64,000 bases of DNA from Rheum nobile (GCA_027886185.1 WOAB01000760.1:2666001-2730000); one strand, 5' to 3'. Shown: positions 30,551-44,944, counted from the stretch's first letter. The notes: a model not told the origin generated them from the sequence alone. Translations and numbers: made by a program.

Positions 30551-33500
30551 ATGACATTCACCGGCAGCAGCCCCGACCGGAGCTCCCCCTCGGCCGTGTC
30601 GGTGGCGGTCCACCTCATACAAAGCCGGTGGTTCATGGTCTACGCCACCCTATTGATCATGGCCGCCTCCGGAGCCACCTACATGTTCGGACTCTACTCC
30701 GGGGACATTAAAACCTCCCTCGGCTACGACCAAACCACGCTTAACCTCCTCTCGTTCTTCAAGGATCTCGGCGCCAACGTCGGCGTTCCTTCCGGGCTGC
30801 TCATGGAGGTTGCTCCGCCGTGGGTGGTGCTCACCGCCGGCTCCTTCCTCAACTTATTTGGGTACTTGATGATGTGGCTCGCCGTCACCGGCAAGATCGC
30901 CAAACCGGCGGTTTGGCAGATGTGCTTGTATATATGTATTGGTGCAAACTCGCAGGTACGTCATCTTCTGGATAATGTTTACGGTTAAACGGTAACAATA
31001 ATTACTTAATTCGTAGATGCGTTATAATTAACTACTAGATTATACTCCTTTCCCAAAAAGATTGTCATTTTAGTTCAAAATTTTTGTAAATAAAATATTT
31101 GTCATTTTAGATATTTAGGTAATAATTCATTAGTGAGTTATGAGATTTGATATCAAAAATTATATTTTTTTACTCTTTATACAAATTTTCTATGTTTATT
31201 GGTTACAATTGAAATAATTTATTAAATAATTGTAAATTATAAAAATATAAAATAATTATTATATTTATTAATAAGTGTGTTAAATTTTAGAATGACAATT
31301 TCGTCCTGATTAATTAGGCAAGTTCGTTATAATTTATTTCCAATTGGTGTCACATAAATGGTAGCTTAATTTTGATCAGTTTTACTAATAAACTATGGCT
31401 GTATTTCCCTACCCAAAAAAAACGATGGCTGTATTTAGTTGGAAATGTTATTCACTAATTAACGTGTCTGCTATATACACGATGAAATTTTGACATATGC
31501 ACGACACTCTGACATATAGACAAAAATAATCTAAACCTGTACGTCATATTTTAACGTATAGACGAAAAACTTATACGCCACATTTTGGCGTATAAATTTG
31601 TCATGTATATAGTGGCGGACTTTAATTACCTAATGTTTTTTCCGTTTTTTCAAGATTCGGTTCTGCGCTAGTCATCCATATCGGGTGAAAGATTCAATCA
31701 AGTTTACGTAATAAAATTCATTAAAAAAATCCCGTCAAAATTTACTACCACTTTGACTAGTTTATGGAGTATTTCATGGACCTCATATTCTCACGCCTTC
31801 CATTCATATTGGAAGTTACGTCACGCTCTAATTTCTTGATTTGCGATTTATTCGTTAGATATACTGACACGTGTCGCTAATATGAATGCGCGTATTATTC
31901 GTATCAGTCGTTCGCGAACACGGGGGCGCTGGTGACGTGTGTAAAGAACTTCCCGGAGAGCCGCGGCGTGGTATTGGGGCTTCTAAAGGGCTTCGTGGGG
32001 CTAAGCGGCGCCATCATAACTCAGCTCTACCAAGCCGTGTACAACAACCACGACTCCAAGGCGCTGATCCTGATGATCGGCTGGCTCCCAGCCGCCATCT
32101 CCCTAGTCTTCCTCCGCACCATCCGATTCCTCAAGGCGGTCCCACAAACCAAGCAAGTCAAACGCGCTTTCCACCAGATGCTCTACTTCTCACTCGCCCT
32201 CGCCGGCTTCCTCATGGTCCTAATTATCTTCCAGAAGCGCGTCAACTTCACGCACCTCGAGTACATCCTTAGCGCCGTTGCCGTCGCCGTCCTCCTCGCC
32301 CTCCCTCTCTACACCGTCTTCAAACAGGAGCTCTATTCGACTCCGCAGTCGCCCCAAACCTCAGCCGTCCCCAACAAAATCAATGTCGTGACGGAAACCC
32401 CTGTTGTCTCCGGCGAATCTCCGGCGCCGGCGACGGGATGCTTCGAGAACGTCTTCAGACCGCCGGACAGAGGCCAAGACTACACGATTCTTCAGACCCT
32501 CTTCAGCATCGACATGCTTATCCTTTTCCTCGCCACCATCTGCGGTGTTGGCGGGACGTTGACCGCCATCGATAACCTCGGCCAGATCGGCGCCTCCCTC
32601 GGGTAATCGCTTACACTAATATACTTAGGGTTAATTTGGAATTACCGCGTATAATCTTACATTAAATCATAATATTTTATATAAAATAATACAATTTGAT
32701 ATAATTCAAACACACTCTGACTCTTTTTATCTCCTGTTCGACAAAACAATATTTTTTATATTTTTTTTAATCTTTTAAAACCTAGTAGAAAACTTATTAG
32801 GGTGTTTGCTAAGACAATTTCTTTTAATATATTTTAAATAAAAATTACCATAAAAATTGTTATTTAAAAAAATGAATAGTGATATAAAATTTTAAATATT
32901 TTAGAAATAAAATTATGAAAACTTTATCAAACATTTAATAAATCTTTAACTGGGTTTCTATTTTTCAGTTTTTAACTTTATCAAAAATATTCTAAAATCT
33001 AAACCTTTTAAAAAAATCTTATACTATCAAACATATAAAAAAAATAGGTTTTAAACATTACAATTGAACTGAAATCTCTGAAACATATATGATTGACGAT
33101 TCAGTTTTTAGTTTATGTGTAACGATAGTTTTAAGAGTCTAGCATTCTAGCTAGGAACTATTGACTTAAAATAAACACACTTATGTACAAGAAATATGTT
33201 TAAGTATATGCAACCAATTAATTTTGAATAATGTTTTCAATATAGGTACCCGAAGAAGAGCATAAGCACATTCGTGTCACTCGTGAGCATATGGAACTAC
33301 CTCGGACGGGTTGTATCGGGCTTCGTCTCGGAGCACTTGCTAACCAAGTACAAGATCCCGAGGCCCGCAATCCTGACCCTAACACTCGCGCTATCGTGCA
33401 TCGGGCACCTCCTAATCGCGTTCAACGTCCGAAACGGGCTCTACGTGGCATCGGTCATCATCGGGTTCTGCTTCGGGGCCCAGTGGCCGCTCCTCTTCGC

Positions 33501-33918
33501 CATCATCTCGGAGATCTTCGGGCTCAAGTACTACTCGACGCTCTACAACTTCGGGGCGGTGGCGAGCCCGATCGGAGGGTACATATTGAACGTGAGGATA
33601 ACGGGGCATTTGTACGATAAGGAGGCCAGGAAGGAGATGGCGGCGCTAGGGCAGCACAGGACCGACGGGGCGGAGTTGACTTGTACTGGGGCCCACTGCT
33701 TCAGGATGGCTTTCTTGATCATCACGGCGGCCACGGTTGTGGGGATGTTGGTGTCGTTGGTGCTGGTGGCCAGGACGAGGAAGTTTTACGGGGGCGATAT
33801 TTATAAGCAGTTCCGGGAGGAAGAGAAGGCGGCCGAGAGTGAGATGGCGGCTAATGGGGGTGGCGTTGTGGTGGTGCAGGCCACCAAAGAAGGTGACAAG
33901 AATATTATTAGTTCATGA
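30551..33918 (+). CDS. Nodulin-like / NFD4-type major facilitator transporter
   Basis: Three exons splice in frame: 30551-30955 (donor GTACGT), 31908-32602 (acceptor CAG, donor GTAATC) and 33246-33918 (acceptor ATAG), giving about 590 residues, the usual family length. The N-terminal half is a nodulin-like domain (SRWFMVYATLLIMAASGATY, YMFGLYSGDIKTSLGYDQ, ESRGVVLGLLKGFVGLSGAI). The C-terminal half is an MFS domain (SIWNYLGRVVSGFVSE, GFCFGAQWPLLFAIISEIFG, YNFGAVASPIGGYILN). About twelve hydrophobic segments are visible, with a hydrophilic loop rich in Pro/Thr near residues 275-305. Relatives include Arabidopsis NFD4 and nodulin-like proteins; substrate is unknown. Exons are GC-rich and introns AT-rich. 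No stops or frameshifts are seen. It is the only clear intact host gene here. Confidence 0.93.
31045..31308. mobile_element. Possible Stowaway-like MITE in transporter intron 1
   Basis: The left end CTCCTTTCCCAAAAAGATTG follows a TA dinucleotide and resembles Stowaway ends; AATGACAATTTCGTCC at the right is a partial inverted match (TTGTCATT shared). The right terminus and its TA are not clear, so this is tentative. The rest of intron 1 has repeated ACGTATAGACGAAAA-type words near 31490-31610. Confidence 0.4.
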
Positions 33919-36900
33919 TCGCCTATGTGTACAATATATAGTAGTGTGTATGGAATTAAGATTATGAGTCGTAAGATTTGTGTAGATCGATTAAAATGCA
34001 TGCAATTGATGTTTTATACGTAATTGCTCGATCGATCGACACGAAGTAGAATATGATATATCTTAAAAACAATTGTGTTTTCTCAAAGTTATTATCTCGT
34101 AACTTTTGTAGCTAATTAAGTTAATATGGGATCGATTAGGGTTGGGTTAGTCGGATTAGATACGGTCAGAGGCAAATCCAGGACTACCTTCCCTGGATGA
34201 AGTTATATATAAAAAATTGATTTTTAGTTAAATATATATGTTAAAGAGTTCATAATATTATATATATATATAGCTTGATGAATATATGTAACACTCTCAA
34301 ATCCGTTGGGTTGCATAGGGGACGTTTTATTTAATTTGTAGAATGTCATATGTTTGATTTTTTCTGTAGAAAATTTCATTGGGCACAGTCACACACTGCA
34401 AATGTTACATGTACTTAAATCAAAAAAATGTGAGACTCCCAACAACGATTATATGTCTTTTCTGTTATCATCTGATATAATGCATACCAGAGTACGTGTA
34501 TCAGTGTATGTCATAAGTCATAAGTCATAACTGAAATGTTAACATGTAGTGTAGTGGATGATACGAGCCAATACCCTAAAATCAATTTCATTCTCATATC
34601 CATATATACTAATTAAACACTAAAATAAGTATTATCTATTCTCGTATCTAATCTTTATATTTTTAGTATAGAAATAAACGACCCTTAAAAAATAAAATCA
34701 TAATATATAGGCTTAAATTCCTGGGCAGTAGGTAAGTGTACATTGCAGCCGGTCAAATGAAACCATAATATATAGGCTTAAATTTCGTTGGTTGGACTGA
34801 CTAATTTATAAAATCATATATATATATAGGCCGTTATATATGGCAGACTAATATACAACAGGAAAAACCAGGCCCACTCCATCCGCCTAAACTCGATCAG
34901 CCAATGCAAAACCGAAAATTAATTAATTATTTTCCGGTCGAAACCGAAAATAAGCCTAACCAGACCCAATTTCGAGTGTTTGTTATCTTAGAACCAGGCT
35001 GATTAGGTAACCACCCTAACTAACGTCACCCCTAGTGTGAAAGATTAATGTCCGCCTATTTTGACATCTTAGCTTGAAAACAAATATTGTTCTAAATTTC
35101 ATACTTTTGAATTATGACAAACGTCCGTACACTAAATGTATTAGCAATCCAATGTTGACATCAAACATATCTTAATTAGGTAATTTGATGGTTACATTAA
35201 TAATTAAAACGAAACTGAAATCCATATGCGAGTAATTTATTTTATTTGTCATGGCGATGGAACGAAAATCGCTTATATATGATCACCGATTCACCAATAC
35301 GGCAATACACCATATTGTACAAAATACCGATCGGGTATGTTATGTAGTAAGTACAGTTGTCGTTTCGTGTTTAACCAAAATTCCAAGTTAATTTGTTCAA
35401 TTAAATCTGCTTCTACCGAGTCATGTACCAATTAGACAATGTTTGTATACAAAATTATTTTTCTTTTTAATGTATTTTTTGTTAAAATATAGTTTTTTTA
35501 AATTTTAAAATTTGATGATATGAGAAAGTGCAAAAAGGAGAGTCGTATTAAATTGTACAAATTCATCTATGCATCTCATCAAGAGTTCATACTCATGCAA
35601 AGTGTGTGTATGCATAAATCAATAATAATGAATGGGATCTCACTTTACTTGTCCATTCAAAGAAATAACTTTATTCTATAATTGGATATCTTGCTCTAGA
35701 AAAGTTGAGCAAACACTAATTCGGGAGTGATCATAATGTCATGTATGAGTATTTTAGTATAAATACACTAATTGTAATTGTAGTAGATATGAATGAAAAT
35801 ATCAAATTACTTATTTCCGTTTATCTCTTCCCCCCTGCGTATCCTTTCCTTTCCTCTATTCTTCTTCTCTCTTTTCATCTATTCTCCCTTAATTCTTCTT
35901 CTAATCATGTCAATACTCTTGGGATATGACACATAATTCATAACTCATGAGTCAGTAATGCAGAAAAACTAGTAAAATACGAAAATAGCATCCACTTCAA
36001 ACTTTATTTCCTTATAAGAAATAACAACGTTGAGATCGTATTTTTTATGAAAAATGTTACCGGCGATTAAATACTTTGAGTCACGCCGATACAATTTGTC
36101 ACTAAAGATAAATTAGTCATGAGATCTATGATAAATTTCAAACAATTTGTCACTAAATATGAGATCTATGATACTGACATACTAAATACATGTATTATAA
36201 GATTAAGTTCAATCGTATTACCTTCTAAAGTTTTACACATCGTATTAGTATTTGCTTACTAAACCAAGATTCACGTATACTATAGATAATGCTTGTAACT
36301 AAGTTGTATGTAGTCGGATTTTACTTGCTAACCTCTTTTGGATTTAATGAATAAAAAACAAGATACAATATGATTTCTCACTCTTAACATGTCGCAGTAG
36401 AATTATAACTTCGATAAATAAGAAGAATACATCGGTGGGTGAGGACCGAAGTGGGTAGAGCAGGACCCAAACTGGGTTCATATGCTTCTTTTGGGCTATT
36501 CAGTGTAGCCCATATATTTCATAGGCTGCCTTAAACTTGGGCCTCTTTCGGCCTGCCTAAAGACTATTTTTTTGTCATCCACATTTTTTAGTTAGTTGAG
36601 GTCAATTGCAAAGTACAATCTTGAAGGCTTGGTTCTATATAAATGTTTTTTAAATGTTATTAAGGAACATAAGACATTAGGTATTCATCTTGTGACTATA
36701 TCGATTTAGAGATGATGTTTATATAAGGTGGTGTTTGGTTGAGATTCGGGAAATTAGAAATGTCAATCCAATATATTTTCACATTGCAAATGGATTTTGA
36801 TATATATTTGAAACTTATTTTTTTTCCAAAAGGGACGTGAATCTGATTATTCCAATTCATTTGACATCAAGTAAATATTTAAACAAATATATATACATTA

Positions 36901-36965
36901 AGAATTAAATTTCAAACTCATACATAATCAATCAAACACGGATGCATGAACAACTATATTAAGAT
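33919..36965. other. Intergenic DNA, no gene seen
   Basis: The first few hundred bases are the 3' flank of the transporter. Beyond that I see only AT-rich DNA, short runs such as CATAAGT repeats near 34507, and a possible MITE at about 36730-36940 whose ends (GTGTTTGGTTGA and TCAATCAAACAC) are inverted, though no clean target duplication is visible. Confidence 0.55.
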
Positions 36966-38190
36966 TGTGGAATTCATGAACAATGTAATGAGAGAAAGAA
37001 AGAGTTCGATTGATTGAATTAAATTGTTAGAGAATTACAAGCCTTAAATAAAGGCACAAATCAATTGATCTAACTGATTGAGGGTGAGAGTGCCACAATC
37101 TCCTCTCATAAATACATGTGGATAACAAACCACTTAACAACCTAACAAACTCCTAACCAAATGAAAAGATGAGTGACCCACCCACCCACCCACCCACCCA
37201 CCCACCCACCCACAAATTGGAGGGTAGGTTGGACTACACCCAATTTATCGAGAAGATCACGATGTTGAGCATCAGTCAATGGCTTTGTGAAGATCTTTGC
37301 GGAAGATGAGTGGGGACATGAGACAAGGAGATGAGACTCTAAAAAAGCTTCTCGCGAACATAGTGACAATCAAGAGCAATGTGTTTGGTACGTTCATGAT
37401 ATACCGGGTTGTGAGCTATATAAATAGCAACCATGTTGTCACATTTCAACTCAACTGGAGTGATGTTGGGGACTCCAAGTTCATGGAGGAGGCGAGCTTA
37501 GCACATAAATGACGCATCGATTGGTGTTCATCTTCAGTAGATGATAAGCAACAGTCTGTTGCTTCTTGGATTTCCAAGAGATAGGAGAGCCACCAAAGAA
37601 CACAATGAAGTTGCTGACAGATCGACGAGAATGTGGATATGATGCCCAATCAACATTACAAAAAGCGTGTATCTGAAAAAATAGAGGTGTTATTAAGAAG
37701 CACCCCAATGTCAATTGTGCCTTTGAGATAGCGAAAGGGTATGAATAGCCGTATCAAAGTGAGGCTGGCAAGGAGCTTGGAGGAATTGACTGAGATGTTG
37801 CACGGTGAAAGCAACATCAGGGCGGGTGTGAACGAAGAAGTTGAGTTTCCCAATCAAACGCATGTATATCGAGGGGCCGAGAAGAGCTCTCCTTCATCAC
37901 GAGTAAGCTTACAATTAAGCTCGAGAGGAGATAGAAGAGAACTTACAGTAGTGCAGGCAAACTTTGTTAGCAGCTCAAAGATAAATTTCCTTTGAGTGAG
38001 GACCAACCCCTTATGAGCCACAAATTCAATGCTCTGAAAGAAGCGAAGATGACCGAGGTCTTTGATATGAAACTCAAAATCAAGGAAAGACTTGATGCTC
38101 TCGATTTCAACCAATTTATTCCTAGTAATGAGAATGTCGTCAACATAGACCATTAGGAATACTTCACTCAAAGGCCCTTTCTTATGAAAC
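36966..38190 (-). pseudogene. Truncated copia retrotransposon (RT, RNase H, LTR)
   Basis: On the reverse strand the order is reverse transcriptase end (37854-38171, with the VYVDDILITRN active-site motif), RNase H region (37481-37714, WASYPHSRRSVSNF and ISWKSKKQQTVAY) and a C-terminal FTKPLTDAQHRDLLDKLGV. A 182-bp LTR-like block (36966-37147, TGTTAGG...CCACA in element orientation) ends it. Frameshifts separate the pieces, and gag, integrase and the other LTR are missing. A run of CCCA repeats (37176-37212) sits between coding end and LTR. A copy of its 37300-37385 region occurs at 47075-47160. Confidence 0.75.
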
Positions 38191-38199
38191 AGATAATAG

Positions 38200-39221
38200 T
38201 CATTTCTCTATATTTATTGATCAATACAACGAATTTAAAAACAAATTCAGATTCAGATGCTGGATAATTGCTACAAGGATATAATCATCGACAACTTCGA
38301 CTTAAGAGTGCAAAAGTTAAGTGATAATTTCCGAATGCACATGAGAAAGTGATGCAATCACAACATTCTGATTTTTGAAACCACAAAACATTAGTCCTTT
38401 ATTTCACATCGTGGGCGGTGCTAGCTCGAGTTATCATTAGTGAGGATTATCTACACTCTATAATATCCCCTTAATACACAATTTAAGGATATATGACATA
38501 AAAAAAAATTAATATTATAAATGATAAATTTATATATTTCTATGTTTTTAATGTCAAAAATGTTTCGTTTATATTTTGTAATAGCTAAAATATAATTATT
38601 TTATAAATTTAATTCAAAATAAAAATTAATTACAATTGTTTAATACTAAAAACTTAGGAATATATAATACTTATCATTTACAATGTAAATATAATTTTTA
38701 TTAAATATTTTTGAAATTAAATTATATATAATTAAGTGGTGTGTGGGATAACATATAATAAGTTGTCTGCCAAAATTATATTTACATTTAGTGTTATATA
38801 TATATTTTTTTTTAAGTCACTTGCCATCTTCTTAATTCATGATTTTTTACTTTGGTTTTTTGCTGTGTAAACATTTTACAATTTTTTTTACCAAAAAAAC
38901 ATTTTACATCTTACTTGTCAGATTCATTAGTAAAATTGTAGCTATCAAATATATTCCCAATACAAGGATTTGGTCATTTGGATAAGGTTGTTAAGAAAAC
39001 CCGCTAGTTAAATTTGTACTCCGTAGTAGATAAGGGGCGTGGTAGTTTACACTTTACAAGTTGAATGATCTTAGCTACCTATTTTTAGGCAAGAAATAAC
39101 TTATTATCAGTAGTTCAAATTTAGCGTAACCTTATCTTGAAATCTATTAGGAAACTCACCCAAACCACTTATCTATATATCTGCTATACATCAACTAAAC
39201 GATATGAAGTCATAGATATAC
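38200..39221. other. AT-rich DNA, nothing recognised
   Basis: No frame, repeat structure or element end of note is visible between the truncated copia and the LINE tail. Confidence 0.55.
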
Positions 39222-39295
39222 TTTTTTTTTTTTTTTGATAAGGGTAAAAATTCGAGTAACCGACAGAAGTCGGACCACTCGAGAGTGTAGGAACG
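39222..39295 (-). mobile_element. LINE 3' end (poly-A tail side), split by copia
   Basis: A 15-T run (39222-39236) followed by GATAAGGGTAAAAATTCGAG is, on the reverse strand, a LINE 3' end of the TTATC-poly(A) style. The sequence continues on the other side of the copia insertion at 46611. Confidence 0.65.
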
Positions 39296-40762
39296 CATAT
39301 ACTAAATATAAACTGCAATAAGAAAGCGTACAATAACGAAACGAAATTATACCGAACAAAATTACGAAGCAGAGTCGAGAACGATATCTCTCTCCTTAAT
39401 TCTGAAAACGCCCCGTATTGCGACGGTTGATGGCGTTCCGAATCCCAGGATACAACTGCTTGAACAATTTCGGACTTGCGCAACCAAAGGACCAAAGGCT
39501 ACGAACCGTTTCTGTGGAGCACTCTCAGACTCGATTTTTTCGGAAAACAGAGAGGAGGGAGGAGGATATGTGTTCGATGTGTGTGTTCTGAATGAGAGGA
39601 CGCTCGCTCTTATATAGAGCTTGGAGGAGGAGCCGTTGCAGATCTTCTGCATTAGTGGCGGTGGACGTTACGGATCTTCCGGAGTAATTGCAAAGATATC
39701 CGGTATTGATGGCGGAGAGGATTTGGTCTGCAGCCCAAATCAAAGCCCATTCCCGAAACGGCCCAGCTGACTTCCAAAAAGAAGCTTAGCTGCTGCTTGG
39801 GCCTTCGGCCCATTCCACAAGCCCAAGCCCGAGCCCGAGCCCGACCGGATTGGATCGGACGGACGGCGCGCGTGAGTGGTCAAGCTCTTCTCTCCATAGT
39901 CACCAAGTTCTTACCTTGGCTTGGGTGATAGTGGTATATAAACCACTCAATTCTACTCCCACATTTCCGATGTAGGATGTAGAATTGCACCCCAAACTCC
40001 ATTTGGGTGTTGCAACCAACCACCTTTGAGTCCTCATTTTTCATTCAAACGGAACCCGAATTTATCGTATGAGCACACTTCGTTGTAGAGCTCGCGGAGG
40101 CGAATCCAACGCTCCCATAATCCGGCACAACCGGTGACCGGAGCCCACCGGAAAAGTGCCCGGAAAATTCAGTTCCAACAATCCCCCACATGAATAGAAA
40201 TGATTCTAAACATAGGTTTTTTGAAAACAGAAAAAAAAGTTTTGAGAGTACAGTCGAAAAATCACTGCATCTGGGCTTGTAGCATTTTTCAGCCTTGAAC
40301 CACCCATAGTGAGTAGCTATCGGATTTACTCGACCAGGTAGTGAACTTGATGTCTTGAACCACCCGGGCTTTGATGTAAACCGAGACAATAACTATCACA
40401 CAGTTTCATCTTCTCACAGAACTAGGTTCTCTCGTTGTGTTCATTTTGGCCTTGAACATCCCTGGTTATTCATGAGTGAACTTGGAGAATTCATCCTTTC
40501 TTAATTCTCCTAGAAACGGCCCCATTTCACACTCATAAGGTGATTTCCATGAAGAGTATCCTGTCATACCCCACTTTTATTTCAAAGCTATGGAATCATT
40601 AAAAGCCAAGCTTAACCTTAATTCATACAGGTAGCACTGTTCATCATCCTAGGAACTGGGAGGAGACTTAAATCTCTCAGTGCTCATGGTGATTCAACTT
40701 GATTTAGTTTTCCCTTTGAACCTACTTCTTGGGATCTCCAGTCAGGTAGGTAGGGTTAGCCA

Positions 40763-43700
40763 TCAAGCATCCTCTTTAGTCATAGGCTTTAAACCCATTC
40801 CTCTTGATGATTTAACAACTTGATCTCGTGACAGACCTTTAGTAAATGGATCCGCTAGGTTGTCAGCCGACTTGATATAATCTATTGAGATTATACAATG
40901 CGAGAGTAGTTGTCTGATGGTTTTATGTCGTCTTCTTATGTGACGAGATTTACCATTGTATAAGCGACTCAGTGCCCGAGCTATAGCCGATTGGCTATCA
41001 CAGTGTACACTTACTGATGGCACTGGTTTTTCCCACATTGGGATATCTTCCAACAAATTCCGAAGCCATTCAGCTTCCTCTGCTGCTTTGTCTAAAGCAA
41101 TGAACTCAGATTCCATAGTGGATCTGGCCAATAGTGTTTGTTTGGAAGATTTCCATGAGACTGCTGCACCACCAAGTGTGAATACATATCCACTTGTGGA
41201 CTTCGAGTTTCTGGAATCGGATATCCAGTTTGCATCACTGTATCCTTCCAAAACTGTTGGGTATTTCCCATAATGCAGCCCATAACTTTGAGTATAGCGC
41301 AAATAGTTCAATACTCTAGTTATCCCTTTCCAGTGTTTGTGTCCTGGATTACTTGTGTAGCGACTTAGTACATTTACTGAGTGCGCCAAGTCAGGTCTTG
41401 TGCAGTTGGTCAAGTACATGAGACTTCCAATCACACGTTCATATTCCAATTGTGACACTGCATCCCCCGAGTTCTTAGTCAAGTGAAGATGAGGGTCCAC
41501 GGGACTCTTTGCAATCCCGCTTGAATAGTTCTTGAATCTCTCAAGTACCTTTTCAGCATAATGAGCTTAGGACAGGATAATTCCTTCAGAATGTCTAGTG
41601 ATTTTAATCCCTAGTATGACATCTGCTAATCCCATATCTTTCATGTCAAACTTCTCACTAAGCATGTTCTTAGTTCGGTTGATCATGTCCTTATTGCTTC
41701 CAATAATGAGCATGTCATCTACGTACAAACACAACAAGATGTAACCATTCGGTGTGTCTTTGAAGTAGATGCATTTGTCACATTCATTGATGCTGAAGCC
41801 ATTTGACATCATGACATTGTCAATTTTTTCATGCCACTGCTTTGGAGCTTGTTTGAGTCCATATAGAGACTTCACAAGTCAGCAAACTTTGTGTTCCTGT
41901 CCAGGAACCACATAACCCTCAGGTTGTTTCATGTATATCTCCTCTTCTAATTCTCCGTTTAGAAAGGCAGTTTTCACATCCATTTGATGGATTTCGAGGT
42001 TTCGTAATGCTGCTATTGCTATTAGCATTCTGATTGAAGTTATTCTCGTAACTGGAGAATAAGTGTCAAAGAAATCCTGGCCCTCTTTTTGCCGGAATCC
42101 TTGCACCACAAGCCTCGCTTTGTGCTTATCTATTGAGCCATATGTTTTCAATTTGGTTTTGAAAATCCATTTGCACCCAAGTGCTTTACACCCTTGTGGC
42201 AAATCAACTAACTCCCATGTATGATTTTGCATAATGGAGTCGATTTCGCTTTTAACTGCTTCCTTCCATGAAGGTGCATCAGGTGTAGACATGGCTTCTT
42301 TGAAGGTTCTAGGCTCATTCTCCAAGAGAAAAGCCGTTATGACCTCTTGACCAAAAGTCTTTTCCTTTCGAGCTCTCGTGCTTCGTCGAGGTTCAGCTTA
42401 TGGTTCCTTTCGAGCTCTTTTGCTCTGTCCAGGTTCATCTTCTGTTTCATTTACAGAAGTTCTTGCTTCACTCTGTTCACGAGTTCGTTTCGGATGTTCT
42501 TTATCCTTGCACGGAAACACGTTTTCAAAGAAAGACGCATTCCTTGATTCCATTATTGTATTGGCATGTACATCTGGTATATCAGATTTGTATACCAGAA
42601 ACCGATAAGCACTACTGTTATGTGCATATCCTATGAAAATACAATCAACGGTTTTAGGTCCAATTGTGACCTTTTTAGGAGGTGGTACCGCCACTTTTGC
42701 TAGGCACCCCCACACTTTGAGGTATTTGTACGAAGGTACATTACCTTTCCAAAGTTCGTATGGCGTCTTGCCAGTAACTTTATGCGGTATTTTGTTGAGG
42801 ATATAATTGGTGGTAAGCAGCGCTTCCCCCCACATGTTCTGGGGTAACCCAGATTCCTGCAACATTGCATTCATCATCTCTTTCAGAGTTCGGTTCTTTC
42901 GTTCCGCAACTCCGTTAGATTCTGGTGAGTAGGGAGCAGTTGTTTGATGAATAATCCCGTGTTCTCTACAGAACACGTTGAACGGTTCAACGTACTCTCC
43001 TCCTCTATCACTTCGGATAATCTTTATGGTTTTACTAAGTTGGTTTTCAACCTCCAACTTGTATTCCTTGAACTTTTCCAAGGCCTCATCCTTGCTTCTT
43101 AGCAAGTATACATAACAGTATTTTGTGCAATCATCAATAAAGGTTACGAAATACTTTTTACCGCCTCTAGTTTGCACATATTTTAAATCACACAAATCTG
43201 TGTGAATTAAACCTAGAGGTTCAGTTGTTCTCTCTACATGTAGGGATGGCGTTTTTGTGAGTTTGGCCTGTACGCATACTTCACATTTGTCTTTACTTGC
43301 TTTGCATTTTGGAATCAGGTTCATGTTCATTAGTCTTTGAATAGACTTGTTATTCACATGCCCTAATCGTTCATGCCAAATATTAAAAGACTCAACAACA
43401 TAAGCAATAGGATTAGTCTTATTCATTGAAACCTCAGTTACAATAGTTTTTGGGATGACTGTCATTACATTCATTTTGACCAGTCCATCCTTTACATATC
43501 CTTTGCCCAAATACACCCCGTTCTTAGAGAGAACCAACTTGTCAGGCACGAAGTTGGTCGCGAATCCGTTCTTGCTCAGCAGAGTGCCGGAGATCAGATT
43601 CTTCCTTATGTCAGGCACATGCATGACGTTGGTGAGAGTCATCTCCTTTCCAGAAGTCAGCTTCAGCACCACTTTCCCGTAACCTTCCACCTTGGATGTG

Positions 43701-44941
43701 GACGAGTTCCCCATAAACAGATGCTCGTCCGTCTTGCTCTGTTGATAGGTAGTGAAGCATCCCTTGTCAGAGCAGATATGTCTGGTAGCACCTGTGTCGT
43801 ACCACCATTCCCTTGGGTTGCTTCCAACCATGTTGACTTCAGACACTACAGCACACAGATCAGAATCTGAGAGCTTGCCTTCAGTCATGTGGACTTGAGA
43901 TTTCCCCTTGTCCTTGCGTGGGTCAGCCTTGCTACGACAGACGTCAGCTTTGTGACCCATCTTGCCACAGTTGTGACACTTCCCATTGAACTTCTTAGCG
44001 GGTTGCTTCTATGAGTTGTTGGAGCTCTGGGGTTGGAACTTTCGTTTCTTCCCCCTGTCCTTGTGCTCAGCCAGATTAGCCTTCTGTTCAGTCGACTATT
44101 TCCCTTCTGCTTTGAGGTGGTCAGACTCAACCCGTAGCTTGATTATCAAGTCTTCCACAATCATGGCCTTTCTCTTGTGCTTGAGGTAGCTCTTGAAATC
44201 CTTCCAGGATGGAGGAAGTTTCTCAATGAACGCAGCAACCTGGAACGTCTCACAGATAGACATTCCTTCAGAGATGATCTCATGCGTAAGGAGTTGTAGC
44301 TCTTCGACCTGTTTCATGATGGGCTTAGAGTCCACCATCTTGTAGTCCAGAAACTTCGCCACGGCGAACTTCTTCGAGCCTGCATCCTCAGACTTGTACT
44401 TCTTCTCCAAAGCAGTCCAGAGCTCCTTGGAGGTCTTGACCTTGCTGTACACTCTGTACAGTGGGTCTATCAGGCGACTTTGAACCCAACTTTTACACAT
44501 GAAGTCTGCATGAGTCCATGCCTCAACACTGGCTAGCAGATAAGCATCTGTATTGTCAGGTGACAGCACAGGCTTGTCCTCAGTCAGATACTTCTCAAGC
44601 CTTAACGTGGTTAGGAAGAAGAACATCTTCTGCTGCCATGTCTTGAAGCCAGTTCCATCGAACTTGTCAAGCATCAAGCCAGCGTTCACAGCCCCAGGCA
44701 AATGCACCGTTGGTACAACAGTCTGAAGTGCAGCTGGATGGACCGTCTGACGAACCTCAGAAGTCCCAACCACTGCGGGTTGCAGATTAGCAGCAGGCAT
44801 GTTTGCATCTTGCAGATTAACTGCTTGCACATGCCCCATTCGCAAACTCACTACTGGCAGACCACTCCCAAACTGAATTTGGGGCGTCGACTCAGACGAG
44901 TTCCCATTGACAGCTCCAGCGATCTCGGTGTTATCACCCAT
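40763..44941 (-). pseudogene. Copia gag-pol polyprotein with five stop codons
   Basis: One continuous frame of about 1392 codons runs through the whole region with no frameshift. The order is Gag (44096-44941), a zinc knuckle CHNCGKMGHKADVC, protease (WWYDTGATRHIC), integrase with HTDLCD, RSDRGGEY and NGVAERKN, reverse transcriptase (HQMDVKTAFLNGELEEE, LYVDDMLIIG) and RNase H (SDANWISDS, HCDSQSAI, NLADPFTKGL). Stops lie at 44096, 44009, 42398, 41879 and 41567 (first base of each on the plus strand). Each could come from CAG, CAA or CGA by one C-to-T change, as expected from decay of methylated DNA. All catalytic residues I can place are present. Confidence 0.9.
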
Positions 44942-44944
44942 GAA

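Noticed and set aside
33291..33620. Arg/Pro-rich second frame in the transporter's last exon
   Set aside because: It is an overlapping shadow of the GC-rich exon; the transporter frame has clear family motifs.
37142..37369. WVGG repeat protein
   Set aside because: The repeat comes from a CCCA simple-sequence run at 37176-37212 next to decayed copia coding sequence.
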